From positions 186,001-250,000 of the forward strand of contig WNYE01000052.1 in the NCBI GenBank assembly GCA_021396245.1: a DNA stretch of 64,000 bases, written 5' to 3'. Under the pieces are notes generated by a model. That model did not search any database. It was not told the DNA's origin and saw only the letters and a list, made by a program, of their open reading frames with translations. The position numbers were made by a program, and so were the translations under genes. Shown here piece by piece: positions 1-12,620 of the stretch. How positions within the stretch are numbered: position 1 is the stretch's first letter; each line of letters begins with the position of its first letter. The DNA comes from Sporothrix humicola. Taxonomy: Eukaryota > Ascomycota > Sordariomycetes > Ophiostomatales > Ophiostomataceae.

Positions 1-3000
1 GACGAAGCCGCGGCGGTTGCAGCAGCTACAGCAGCCGGGTTGGGGCGCGAGGGCACGGGCCGTGAAGAGGATGCCGCAGACGAAGCAACAGAAGACGACG
101 CAGCCGGTCTTGGCGGGACAGCACGCGACGAGTTGGCGGCTGGGCGGGCAGCGGGCGTCGGCTGGGGCTTGCGGCCGTTGGGCGCCGTGATGCGCGAGGG
201 CCGGCCGTTGGGTCCGCCGGGCTTGATGAGCTTGCCGCGCGTAATGGGCCGTGGTGGCACAGGCTTGGCGGGCGGCGTGGGACGGGGCAGCGAGTTGGGC
301 GGCTCGCCTTGGCGCGTGTGGACGGCGCCGCTCTTGTAAAAGTCGACGGGCACCTGCGAGTCCTTGAGGACCTTGACGAGCTGCGGCTTGCCGGGCTTCT
401 TGTGGTACTCGATCGAGTCGCCAATCTTGAGGTTGAAGCCGCCCGGCATGACGCGCTGCATCTGCACAAACATTTCCGTCTTGAAGACGCAGTTCATGAG
501 CGGGTCGGGTTCCTGGGGCGAGCCGACATTGAGCGAGAACCAGTCGTCGCGCGCGGTCGATGCGCCGACAAACTTGATGGCACCCAGCGGGATGGCACGC
601 TCGACGGAGATCTGCGGCTGGTGGTTGACGAGGGCCTGCGAAATAATGTAGAACTTGCTGTTGGTCACAATCAGAATACGCGGGCTCGGCTTGCTGGAGC
701 GGCCAAACTTGGCCTCGAGGATCTCGCCACGGCACGAAAACACGGCCTTTTCGTTGGAGCCAATGTTGACCGCATTGCGAATCACGCTGCCGGGACCGGT
801 CGTGGCGTTGATGCCGAGGTAGTCGCCCAGGAAGCGGCGCGAACCCAGCAGACTGTAGCGGCGACGCTCCTTGCGACCACCGAGAACACGCTGGCCTTGA
901 TCACGCAGGACCATGTACTCGGCACCGACGCGCTTCTTGCGCCAGAAGCGCTGGATGCGCGTGGCCGACTCGGCGCGGTAGGCAAGGTAGGCGCGCCACA
1001 TGCGCTGGATACGCGTGGCCATGTTGTGCCAGTAGCGGTCGCGCATGTGCTCGAGGGCAAAAAGCGTCTCGGGCGACTTGATAAAGGCCTTGGTGACGCC
1101 CATCTGCCACTCCTCGGGAGGGATGCTCGTGTCCTTGAGAATCTCCTTGGTGGCCGCCTCGTACGAGCCTGTCCACGTGTACTCGCCTGCATAAGACGTG
1201 GCCGGGGACAGCAGGAAGAAGCGCTCGACAAACTTCTCGAAAGACTGACGGTAGGCGAAACCGGCGCGGCGAATGCGCACGTTTTCTTGCAGACCAAGGT
1301 ACTTGATCTGGTGCAGCACGTTGGGCACGTTGTACTCGGATGGCGACTTGTTCTCGTTGGGCTTGATCGTGCGAATGTACGAGGGCTGGCAGCGCATCAG
1401 CGTGTCGACGAGCGCATTGGCCGACGTGCGGATGCGGTCGCCGGCCGTGGGCGGCTGCTTGCGGTTGTCCTGGTCGACCTGGTTGGGGAAGAGCTCGTGC
1501 ACGAACTGGTTCTGGCTGACCTGGAACAAGTTGAGCAGGCCCTTGAGCAGCTGGTCCTTGTTCTTGTCCGTAATGCCGTCCACAGTGTAGGCCACGTCGC
1601 CGGCGTAGTGCTTGATGATAAAGTTGCCCTGGCGCGGCGTCAGGTTGGCGTTGGACATGCCGCTCAGACTCTGCATGAACGTGCGATCGCAGGCGGCCGG
1701 GTCGGCATGGGCCGTCTTGGTGGCGTCCTTGAGGGCCGAGAAGATGCCGACGGGGCGCGTCTGCTCGATGAGGTCGCACACGACCTTGTTGTCAAAGTAC
1801 TTGATGGGTGTCCACTGGATCTTCTCGCGGGCGTATTCCTCCTGCTCGGTTTTGAGCGTCAGCTGGATAAAGATCTGCTGCAGCTTCTCGTTGACGTAGT
1901 TGATGCACAGCTGCTCGAAGCTGTTCTTCTCAAAGATCTCGAAGCCGTAGATATCGAGGATGCCGATCGAGTTGCTCGTCGCCTGGCGCGCCTTGAGCGA
2001 CTGGTTGATGCGCTCGACGATCCAGTCGAACAGGTTGCTGTAGATGGCCTTGGCGAGGGCGTCGCGCGTGGCAATGGCCTGGGCGACGTTGGCGGGCGAC
2101 TCAATGACCTCGCCGCTGCGGGGGGTCAGAATGCGGATAGTTATGGCAGACACAAGCTTCTTGGGCTCGACCTCGAGCAGGTACGCCAAGAAGTCAACGA
2201 CTGACTGGTCGGACACGGCCGCATAGCCGCTGTCGTCCTCGTGGAAGACCAGGTTGCCCGTCCACAGAACCGCCGCGAGCATGCGGAAGATGCTGTCCTG
2301 CTCGGCCTGGCTCAGGCCAATGATCTTCATGGCATTCAGCGTGTCGCGGAATTCGGCCAAGTCGTCGATGCCGTCGACATTAAAGCACTTGGAGCGGCTG
2401 GTGTAGATGTAGGTGTCGGGGGTCTGGACGCCAAAGTTCTGGCGGTACGTCTCGGAGGCGCCCTTTGTGAACTGGTAAAAGATGTGGAAGTTGCGCTCGT
2501 TGGTGATCTGGCCGACCACGCGCGTCTTCTCGAGCAGGTAGTTGGTAATGTCGGCACCGACGGGCTCGCCGTTGTCGTTGAAGTGGATCTGCAGGTACTT
2601 GCCGAAGCGCGACGAGTTGTTGTTGCGCAGCGTCTTGGCGTTGCCAAAGGACTCGAGCAGCGGGTTTGTGGCCAGCACCATGTCCTTGATCTGCTGGATG
2701 TCGCCGCCGGTGCCACCCGAGACGTTGGCAATGTACTGCATAATGCGCTTGGCCGCCTCTGTCTTGCCGGCACCGGACTCGCCCGAAATGATCACGCACT
2801 GGTTGTCCTTGTACGCCTTCATGTTGTAGTACGACGACTCGGCAATGGCAAACACGTGCGGCGGCATCTCCAGGCGGTTCTTCCCCCGGTAGCTGTCGAG
2901 CACTTCGTCGGTGTAGATGCCGAGATCGCGGAACGGGTTGACGGACACCAGCACATGGCCAATGTATGTGTAGATCTCGGCGCCCTCGAAGCGCTTCTTC

Positions 3001-3281
3001 AGGTTGTCGTTGATGGCCTCGTTGGACACCTTGCTGAGCAGCGTCAGGTCCGACACGCCAATCTCCTTCTTTTTTGTCGTCTCAAACGTGGCCTTTTTCG
3101 GTCTCGCCGCGCCGCCGCTACGGCCACCGCCTCCGGCCCGGTCGGCCTTTTCCTGTTTGTTCGGCCGTCGTGTTATGCCCTACGAATGACGGGTTAGGAG
3201 ATGGGTCGGAGTCCGGAAGACAAGGCACCCCGAAAGCCAAGACGGCGGTCGGAGCGCCGAGGGGCTGGGAGGACCTACCAT
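1..3281 (-). CDS. myo1: Class-I myosin, 3' end beyond the window
   Basis: Actin-based motor of fungal endocytic patches and polarised growth. Exon 1 (3281..3279) is only the ATG; intron 3278..3180 (GTAGGT...TAG); exon 2 runs 3179..1 and leaves the window, giving about 1060 visible residues of a family usually near 1200. Seen in order: basic Gly-rich N-terminus (1-35), motor head with P-loop GESGAGKT near residues 134-141, the DALAK helix, two IQ motifs (RIQRMWRAY, RIQRFWRKK), a TH1 lipid-binding tail and the start of a Pro/Ala-rich tail. The SH3 domain and acidic Arp2/3-activating end are expected past base 1. Sixteen residues before DALAK, the TEDS site is Glu (SGEVIE), so the motor may not need phosphorylation there. 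The start is chosen because the exon-2 frame is closed by the TAG of the acceptor and the spliced start M-GITRR fits family N-termini. The identity is certain; the tiny first exon is very likely. Confidence 0.93.
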
Positions 3282-3797
3282 TTTGGGTGTGGATTGCGCC
3301 GAATGCGGTGCAGCAAGGAGAAGAAGTAAAACAGAAAAGGAACAAAAAGCACCAAAGAAACAAGCGGCACGCTGTCAAGACGCTGATTCGCAATCAACCA
3401 GGGCGGAAGGGGAGGGGAGCAAAAGAGGGTTGCTCTCGGGATGATCGTCAGACCGTTGGGCGATGGCGGGGGAATTGGATGGAATAGGGGAGGAGGGGTG
3501 GTCGGGGAGAGCAACGCAGAAGCCCGATTGTCGTCAATTAGAGCAGGATATCGTCGATGCGGATGTTCGTGAGAAGTCGGTCGAGGGTACAATTGTCACA
3601 CGTTGAGGTTTATCGACAGTTTCTCTCGTTTTCGTTTATCAAAGGTCGACGTGTGGATTTGGTGACGAAACGGGTTTTGGGAGGAAGGAGGGTTATTCCG
3701 GCTGCCTTGTGCACCAGTCGCTCCTTCTTCCTGCACCGCTATGCGCTCTGACGAATACGCGCGCACAAAAGAGGCAAGACCTGATTATGGAAGCTTC

Positions 3798-3829
3798 GGG
3801 CAGGAGAGAACCAGGGCAGGAGAGAACCA
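3798..3829. repeat. 16-bp tandem duplication
   Basis: Two perfect adjacent copies of GGGCAGGAGAGAACCA (3798-3813 and 3814-3829), in noncoding DNA about 0.5 kb upstream of the myosin start. Confidence 0.9.
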
Positions 3830-5660
3830 GCCTCTTTCCCTCTTTCCTCAGTTACAGTTAGGCGCGGCAGGTGCGGGGTGGCACAGCCACGCAGAAATTG
3901 CCTGCGCTCCTAGCGATTTTGGGCGTCTTTTTGCTTGCCTACAGGGTCCTGCCAGCCCGTTAGGGGGCGAGATGCGCATACAAAAAAGGGGGGCGCCGCG
4001 CAATCCAGCCACCTTCTAGCGGCAAAACCAGCGGGAAGGGCCACATTTTTCTTGCTTTTTTTAGGGGTCCCTAGTGAGGTACCAGATGGAAGACGTTTTC
4101 GCACCTAAAATCGGCCAATCCGAGGTACCTCTCAACGGTGACATCAGGGCTGCCTTGTTGCTGCCAGTTTTGCCCTCTGTCAAACTTTTGCTAACATTCA
4201 CTCTTTGTGCTGTATGCACGATGACACTATCTTCACACCGCATACGGACATCGGCGCGGTGAGAGAGCGCAAGGATGTTCAATGACAATATCATGAAGCC
4301 GAATCACGCCCTCCAAACAGAAGCGGCGGCGTTTTGAGAACACTTTGTGGTGACCGTCCAGGCGCAGCTCTTGAAGGTGAGAAATCGGAAGAGCTTTGTT
4401 TGGTGTTTTGATGCGGGCATCCAATGATTTTTATACGAATTCTGTCCATCTGAGAACATGTGTCTGGGGTCGTGTGACACGGACAGATTTAATCCGGGCA
4501 CATCGAACATGACAGTCTCCAACAAGACCCATCAGTATCTGCCACAGACTCTCGGTTACACATCGCATCTTTTGCTCAAGACTTTCCCTTGCTGGTAATT
4601 GGCCTTCAGACGACAGATAGAATACAGATAACACAACGCAAACGAGCCCAAACACAGATGCGCAATCTGGACTATGTCTCCGGTTTCTAGAGTTTCCGAT
4701 CTGTCTCATGGACTAGCGACGGATGGGAAAGTTGGGATTTCGCATCTCTGACAGAGACATTGCGATCCGAGGGCCCGACTGTGTCGAATCGTGTTTTGCT
4801 GTGTCCCGCTGTGTCGAGACTTTTCCCAAAGAAGAAGGGATCCCCGTTGCAGACCTTTGATGCCAGGTACGCATATGTCATCGAGGCCATACAATATCGT
4901 CTAGCGAAAGTATGTTTGCTCGGGCGCCGGAGAGAAGCTCTTTTGTTGAAACACTGCAACTCAAAATTACAAGTTAGTTACGTCCTCGCAGAAGAAGGAT
5001 CGATTCCGCTGGAGAATGCTCTGTAAATGCACAAAGTCAAGGTGAAAAGGACTCAAAGAGACTCCGCTGGACACCCGTTATCTCCTCGGGCAGCCCTACC
5101 CTGGGACATGCTGTGACAACCTCTGGCGGCTGTTGAGTGTTGATCATGCAGGATGGCCGGGCTTCCGTTGAGCCTCTGGGCGTCGTTTGCTTGCAAAAGT
5201 GCCATTTTGGGATCAACTCTTGGGTAGTAGACCAGAGTCTCATTCAAAGTGCTTTGGGCATCTGCAATCCTCTCATTGGCCTGCTGTTTATATTTTTCGA
5301 TCCTTTTTTCTGCTTCTGTTCTTCTTTTTCTCGCTCTCGATATTCGAAGCAGGCTAGCACGTTTCACAACCAACCGTGCCTGTCCTCTTGTTGAGACGCT
5401 GGATAGAGTGGGACCCCAGTCCAAGTACGACATTCTCCGTATTCGTGAGAAGTCAAAAAGTCAAAGATACGTTGCTTTTTGCACACAATACGGAGCCATA
5501 CACCACCAGACGGCGTTCTCTTTCCTGTTCCTGCCGTTTGGCAGCCTTCTCCTGCAACACCGCGTCCGTTCCCCGTCTCCGCCATGGGATTCTGGAACAC
5601 AGGGATGGCATTCTGTCACTTTCCGGTCACAAATTGCATGGACCAAATGGCCCAGGCCGC

Positions 5661-5700
5661 CACACCCAATCACACATAATCACACATAATCAGACACTAA
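5661..5700. repeat. 10-bp tandem repeat, four units
   Basis: In-register 10-mers: CACACCCAAT, then CACACATAAT twice, then CAGACACTAA. The outer units are degenerate. The repeat is noncoding. Confidence 0.8.
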
Positions 5701-7200
5701 CATGGCTGTGCCTCGCCAGTGTCTCTGAAAAAGGCCCGGGAGAACCAGAGATGGCATTTTGCCTTTCCTGACAATCGTGTTTTGGAACTTGTCGATGAAG
5801 GCCAGTGGCGTCGACCCCTTTTCCAATCTTTTCCATGTCTTTTCCTTCTTTTTAATTGTCCACGTTCCATTCAGCCAGCTTTTTCTTCTGGGACAGCCAT
5901 CATTTTGTCTCACTCACTTTTGCATTCGGTTTTCGGTTTTTTTATTTTCTGTTTCTCCCGCTTTCCTATCTTTCTACTTTAACACTTTATGATATTCAGA
6001 TGTCTGAAAGTCTCAGAATACGATCTCTACCATCCGTATTTTCCTGATTTGCCATGCCATTCCTCACCGTGCGTTTCCAGTCTGTCGCAATTCTCCGTCA
6101 CAATTCCCGCCCATATCATCATCATCGACAGTGTCGTTTCGTTGCACCATTCTATCATCGAACAATCCGATTTCCATCGATTTTGTGATCATGTCCGTGG
6201 GAATTAAGGTTGTCGTCCGGCGGAGCCTTGCCGGAGATGTCTCCAATCTGGCACATCTCTGGCACTTATCGAGCACTTTTTCTGTCACGTATCTGGCATA
6301 TCTCAACACCACAGCACGATCGTGACAGCCCTGTCCCACATTTTGACAATATGGCGAGCTTTGCGTGCCGTGCGGCCCCCGTCAGAACGGGAGGAACAGT
6401 AACATAAAAAAGCAAAAAAGAGAAGGATTTAGAAAGAGTAAGCTTTCTTGTGCCAAGGCGAGCCAAGGCTGCACGCGAGACCTTTAGACCTTTCCCCTGG
6501 GCCCAGGTCCACACCCTTCATCACAGAGAAATAGTCAAAAATGGGTACAAAATAATAGCGAGCATTTGGTGGTATTTAACGATGCAAAAATCTAGCGTTG
6601 TGCCCCATGTTTTAAGTGTATCCCAAGAATGACTTCCGTGGTTTTCGCCGAGCCCACCGGGCGATCTCTAAACACACCCCTCGAATGATTAGTGAAGATA
6701 TCGTCCTACAGTGGTGCCACGCCGAGCCAGGCTCAGGCCTTTTTCCCCCCTTCTTTGGTAAAGCTGCAAAGGAAGGATCGCAAAAGATGACGGTTGCTTG
6801 GACGCAAAATGTTTCCTCTGCCACCCTCTCATCTCTTTTCCTTTCTCCGAGGAGCCATCGAGAATAAGAAGAAAGTGATTCTAGACGAGATGGACCGGAT
6901 AAGAAAAGAAACACGGAATGTGCTCGAGCAGCGTGATGACATTGGATGGCATAGCCGTCAACTGACCACATGGCATTTGGAACGCTGACAGTGACTCAGA
7001 GGATAGCTAAAATGCACGAGGTGAACTCGAGATGCGGCCAGAGCTTGCCGTATTCAACGGCTGTCGGCAGCTTAGTGCAGAGCACTGTCGTTCAAACTAC
7101 TGAGTAAAAGGGCCACCGATTGGCCTGCGTCCAGATTTTGAGTTGAGGATGTTGTCCAAATCAGGACTAGCGTTATTTACTTACATGAAGTGGTACTTCT

Positions 7201-9411
7201 AATTTGGTTACACTTCCACACAAACACGAGTACCTCACCGTTCCTGCCCTTCCACCAATGCCCACCGCCTGTCGTCCCGCCCACAGCGTTTAAGCGCCCG
7301 AGAACGTGGTCACACCCTGTTTGTCTTGGCTTTGTCTCGTCACATCGCCCCTGCAGCCAATCAGCGCCTGTCGCTCTCTTCAGTCCTGTCTATTCTTAGC
7401 GGGCCACCCCGCTGTGAGGGTCCGCTAGTGCTGTCGCAAAACAACCTCCATCGTGCTTTCCTTTTGCTCTGTGTCGTCCAATGCTCTTTTCCATATTATC
7501 ACGACTGCCGGTCATTCCTTCCTTGGGAATTCTTTGCCTTCTTTCCTTTTTTTGAACTTCCAATTCTAGATTATTTTGACGCATTTCGTGATGCTTTTGT
7601 AGATTCTATTTCCTCGTCTTTCCCCTACTTTTTCATAGATTCCAGCAGCGCCCTTAATTGACACCACCGCTCCCACTCGCACTCCCACCTCCCCCTGTCC
7701 AAGCCGAAACACCAGCAAAGCCCACTCTACCACAGCGTCCAAGCCGCCCCTCGTCAAAGCGTCTCTGACACTCATCGTCTCAACTCGAGCCCTTCCCCAG
7801 CCCATTTCGTCGCAAGGCCCTGCCGCCTCGATCTTTTGGCCTTTTGTGTCTCTTTTCTGTGTCTTTCTTCTCATATTCAGAGCGCACTCTCCTCGCCCTC
7901 CTCTCGCCCAGAATCGCCATTCGCCAAGTCGACAACCTGACACAGGCCCCATCCGACTGCGAAACGGCCTCTCACGTCTGATCTACCTCGTCGCCCACAC
8001 TTTGGACCAAGGGGCAGCCCGCTGGACTATTGAACGATTGACGACATATCCCATCTCTCAGGCTTGAGGACGCCGCCGTTCGCCGTCTAAACACCGCTAG
8101 AGCCTCACTGTGAACAGTTGATGCCAATATCGTTCACATATTTACGTTTGGCACTCGATATCACTCCAAAATACACCCCGTTTCCCATCTACACGCCCCT
8201 CCTCCGTTCTATCGTCTTGCCGGCATCAGTCGACAGCCTCTCCGAACTGGCGTTATTGTGAGCTCGCTGTTGGCCCACCCTCGTCCGGTCCACAATACAA
8301 GGACCAAGCAGCATTGCCAGAAACAGCTGAAGGGTTTCAAGACACCTGACATCCGAACAAGCATCAGTCCCTTCTCTGCACACAATAGTCTGCTCTTTTG
8401 GCCGTTCTGTCCGTTCTGCCCGCTCTGTCTGCATCTCATTGCCCTCTTTGGGCAGCTAGTGGTGTCGGCCTCGCGCACCCTTTCTCGAACACCCTTTCTC
8501 GAATTCTTGTCGCAGTCTGTCGTTTTCCGCATAGCATCGTGCCACGGCCATTCGAAATCCCATCCCCCTTTCGCATTTCCCCCTTTTGCCAGGTGTGGGC
8601 CCAGGGACGGACGAGCAACACGGAGAGTTGTACCAGACCCAAAGACGAGAAAATAGGAAGAAAGAGGCTTCAGCGTTGTTTTTCCCTTTCTTTCTTCTCT
8701 GTTTTCCCGTATTGTTTGTGCTGTTATATTACGGTTGTCGTTCTTTCTTTGTCGATACTTCCCTGCCCACCCCTGTCCCCCTTATTTGTTCACCCTCGTC
8801 TCCACACCCGTTTGGGGAATTCGAACTCTCCTTTCAACTCCGTCTCCTCTCCTCTTGTCCCTCTCTCTCGACCCTCCTCTTCCGATCCCAGCAAGCAAGC
8901 CTCGTCCCTTTATGACTAACTGGTCGCCCACCATCGCTGCACATCTTCGATCTGCTTTTCTTTTTTTCCCTCTTCCTCACTCGGCCTGGTAGAAGATTTG
9001 CCGTCGTCACATTTGCGAGCCATTTCTTCCTCTCTGTTCCTTTTTTTTATTTTCCTTCACTTCCTTTCTTTTTTTATTTCTTGTTTACCTTCTTTAACCT
9101 GCTGGCTCAGAACACTCTTTACTTTCTTTTCTTTACTTGTATTTTGTATCGCTATTTGGGTTCTTCGCTCCTGGTTATTGAGTTTGGACGCCTCGACATT
9201 TCTTTCCTTTCGAATCGAATCAGAATTATTGTATCTTTTCGAACCGACGACATCTCGACGACAATACCGAAGACGAACGACATCGACGACCTGATTCCCG
9301 AAATCGACGACTGTCGATACTGACGCAGGTCGTCACTTTTAATACCCAGTCTTTCTTTTCGCATATACACAAAGTCGCCTTCCGGTCGGCTCGTTCACAC
9401 CAACCGCCATC
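7201..9411 (+). promoter_or_regulatory. Pyrimidine-rich probable promoter and 5' leader of noxB
   Basis: From about 7.2 kb the plus strand becomes strongly C/T-rich up to the noxB ATG at 9412, as is typical of promoters and long leaders of regulated filamentous-fungal genes. Several short ATG-started frames could act as upstream ORFs if transcribed. No TATA box or transcription start could be fixed. The leader assignment is inference from composition and position. Confidence 0.45.
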
Positions 9412-11287
9412 ATGAGTGCCTCTCAGTTGATCAAGAAGCAGTTCACTGCACAGAAACTCTTCTTCCACTTTCTGTTTTGGAGTTTCCACTGGGGCTTGTT
9501 CGCCTTTGGTTGGTATGTAACGAAACCACCAATCGATCATGGATAAACTTGGTGCAGGATGACATCTCTGGTAAGAACTGGACAACTAACCGTATCACAG
9601 GTACAAGCAGGCAAGCGATCCTCGACTAGCCGGTCTTAACACGCTCAAATTCTCCGTGTGGATTTCCCGTGGTGCCGGTCTCGTTCTGTCCGTCGATGGC
9701 ATGCTTATTCTCCTCCCGGTCTGCCGTACGGTCGTCCGCATTGTCCGCCCAAAGCTTCGTTTCCTCCCCCTCGACGAGAACCTGTGGTTCCATCGCCAGC
9801 TCGCCTACTCCCTGCTGTTCTTTGCGTTCCTCCACACTGCCGCCCATTACGTCAAGTAAGATATTTTATCCACTCTTTTAATACACTTTTCTGTGTCTGT
9901 AGACTAACGGAGGCAGCTTCTTCAATGTCGAGAAGACCCAGATTCGTCCCGTCAGCGCCCTCGAGATTCATTACACTGAGCCCGGCGGAATCACTGGCCA
10001 TGTGATGCTCTTCTGCATGCTTCTTATGTACACCACTGCCCACCACCGCATCCGGCAGCAGTCGTTCGAGACCTTTTGGTACACTCACCACCTGTTCATT
10101 CCCTTCCTGCTCGGTCTGTACACGCACACCGTGGGCTGCTTCGTGCGAGACACTCCCGACGCTTTCTCGCCTTTTGCTGGTGACAACTTCTGGGGCCACT
10201 GTATCGGTTACGAAGGCTGGCGCTGGGAGCTTTTCACCGGTGGTCTTTACCTGATAGAGCGTCTGTACCGTGAAGTCCGTGCCCGCCGCGAGACCCGCAT
10301 CACTCGTGTTGTCCGTCATCCGTACGATGCCGTCGAGATCCAGTTCAACAAGCCGTCGTTCAAGTACAAGGCCGGCCAGTGGCTCTTCCTGCAGGTGCCT
10401 TCCGTCTCCAAGTACCAGTGGCATCCGTTTACCATCACTTCGTGCCCGTACGACCCCTACGTCTCTGTCCACGTCCGCCAGGTCGGTGACTTCACCCGCG
10501 CCCTGGGTGATGCTGTTGGTGCTGGTTCCGCACAGGCCAAGCTCTACGAGGGTGTCGACCCTCTTGGTATGTACGAGGTCGCTCTCCAGAATGGCCAGCA
10601 GATGCCGGCTCTGCGTATCGACGGCCCCTACGGTGCTCCCGCCGAGGATGTGTTCGACAACGAAATCGCTGTTCTGATTGGTACCGGTATTGGTGTGACC
10701 CCCTGGGCCGCCATTCTCAAAAACATCTGGCATCTGCGCAACGGCCCGAACCCGCCCACTCGTCTTCGCCGTGTCGAGTTCATCTGGGTGTGCAAAGACA
10801 CGACCTCCTTTGAGTGGTTCCAGACCCTGCTGTCGTCGCTCGAGCAGCAGTCGACTGATGCCGCTCGCATTCCGGGCAGCAACGGCATTGAGTTCCTCAA
10901 GATCCACACGTACCTGACGCAGAAGCTCGACATGGACACGACGCAGAACATTGTGCTCAACTCTGTGGGTGCCGACATCGACCCGCTGACGGAGCTCAAG
11001 GCCCGCACCAACTTTGGCCGTCCCAACTTCTACAAGCTGTTCTGCACGATGCGTGACGGTATCCTTGACCGGACGTACCTAAACGGCCTAGAGGGCAGCA
11101 TGAAGACCACCGTCGGTGTGTACTTCTGCGGTCCGTCTGCAGCAGGTGTGTATTCGCTCCCCTTCTTTTATTCTAATCCCTCTTCTGAACGTCTCACTAA
11201 CTTGTTCCAGCACGCGATATCAAGAAGGCAACACAACAGGCGTGTGTCCGCGAAGTCAACTTCCGTTTCTGGAAGGAACATTTCTAG
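9412..11287 (+). CDS. noxB: NADPH oxidase NoxB (Nox2-type)
   Basis: Membrane flavocytochrome that moves electrons from NADPH through FAD and two hemes to oxygen, making superoxide. The fungal NoxB isoform serves penetration structures and ascospore germination and works with NoxR and the tetraspanin Pls1. Exons: 9412..9512, 9601..9855, 9917..11145, 11211..11287 (553 aa, normal length). Each intron has a GT..AG border, and ACTAAC branch sites lie just before the second and third acceptors. Seen: a ferric-reductase-type membrane domain with heme-ligand pair His98/His112 and a second pair in HHLFIPFLLGLYTH, the FAD motif HPFTITS, the NADPH motif GTGIGVTPW and the conserved C-terminus FRFWKEHF. 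The N-terminus (AQKLFFHFLFW) fits NoxB better than NoxA. There are no EF hands, so it is not NoxC. The ATG sits in CATCATGAG. Confidence 0.97.
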
Positions 11288-12620
11288 AACACTGGATGTA
11301 AATGCCCAAAGCCAAATGCAAATGCCATACAAAATCCAAAATTTACGGGAAGGGTATTACAACTACAAATTACAGCAAAAGCATTACCACCCAACTTTTC
11401 ACATTTACGGGGCAGACACAAAAGTGGTCTTCTCTTTTTTGTCCTGCCCCTTTTCTACAATTGTCTTATCTCTTGACTACTTATTTCTTTTAACGACGAG
11501 GAATCTTGTTTGGATATTTTTCTCTTCCATGTCTTTTTTAAACCAACCAAGCCCACACCTACCGAATTGTCTTTTTTAAACTCAAGCTTTTCCATATATT
11601 TATTTTTTTTATCTTTTTTCTCTACATATATTTTTATCTCTTAACAAATGTTCGCCAGTAAATATGAATTAGTAAAGTCTGAGAACCATTTAACTCTAAA
11701 GACGAACGACACTTTGACAGCCAAAGCCAAGTCGGGATGCACGCCACTCCGTGTCCATCGTGAGATCGTTCTTGTCCTTAAAACAAGTAGTCCACTTATT
11801 AGAGAAGGAGCGCCTTGCCGTCAGTATCCGACTTGGCAGAGAAGTAGGATGACAGGAAAAAACAGAAGAGGAAGAAGGAAGAATAAGGCCCTGCAAGCCA
11901 ATCGTGGGAGAGGCATTTACTGCAGTAGCCGCTGCCCACTTTTACAGGTTAGAAAAGTAAATAGGCAAAGCCCCAACCTCAAACACACGGCGTCGCAAAA
12001 CAAGACCACCACCCCCCTTCTTAAAGCCTCTCCAGGCTTCAAGGCTGAACACGAGCAGCCCAGGATGAAAACGGCGAGAAACGGTCAAGTGAGAGAAAAT
12101 AACGAATGATGTCGTCCGTGGGGATCGGCGAACTCGAAATGGCCAAATAGGCCCAGGGTTTCGATGCGAGTGATTACACCATCAAGCTTATTTCTGTTTT
12201 GGGGGCGAAAACAAGGCTTGTCTTTTTATGGTGTGAAATGTCTACATTTGAAGTGCACACATGGTTGTTGATTTAAGAAAATAAATGTTGAATATGAATG
12301 AGTGAGATTTAAGTGAAATATAATACATTATTAGCTTTTATTTACAATTTATTTCTAAGTATCTAATTTTTTTTGTTCATCTTTCAATTTTTTTTTTTTT
12401 TTAAAAAAAAACTCTTTTTATCGAAACAACTAATTTAAAAAAATATGATCAAACCATGAATGAATCAAAAATGCTTGACACTTGTAATAAAGTATACAAA
12501 TAAAAGTAAACAAAAGGAATAGATTTATGTCTAATATGCTAACACCATAAGCCAACGGTGGGCCAAAGCCATGCTCCCATATAACAAAATAAATAAAACA
12601 ACCCAGAACGAATCAATCCT
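11288..12620. other. Convergent 3' region with AT-rich island
   Basis: Lies between the 3' ends of noxB (+) and the MFS gene (-) and should hold both 3' UTRs. About 12.2-12.6 kb is markedly AT-rich and includes a 15-T run directly followed by a 9-A run (12388-12411), which could extrude as a hairpin. No ORF here looks coding. Confidence 0.6.
12388..12411. repeat. T15-A9 homopolymer palindrome
   Basis: Fifteen T followed immediately by nine A. It is self-complementary, noncoding and inside an AT-rich island. Confidence 0.85.

Larger units (their letters stand above)
3282..7200. other. Gene-free intergenic DNA upstream of myo1
   Basis: No convincing coding region on either strand: open frames are short, lack ATG starts or match nothing I recognise. 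The part next to 3281 must hold the myosin promoter and 5' leader. Two short tandem duplications are listed separately. I see no tRNA or transposon. Confidence 0.6.

Noticed and set aside
309..2204. 631-codon open frame on the plus strand
   Set aside because: It is the exact antisense of the conserved myosin motor. Its protein has no domain, and the minus-strand frame encodes P-loop, IQ and tail motifs.
8398..8919. 173-codon frame upstream of noxB
   Set aside because: Low-complexity Ser/Leu/Pro translation of a pyrimidine-rich leader, with similar frames in other phases and no domain.
9852..10907. 351-codon minus-strand open frame
   Set aside because: Antisense shadow of noxB exon 3 in GC-rich coding DNA.
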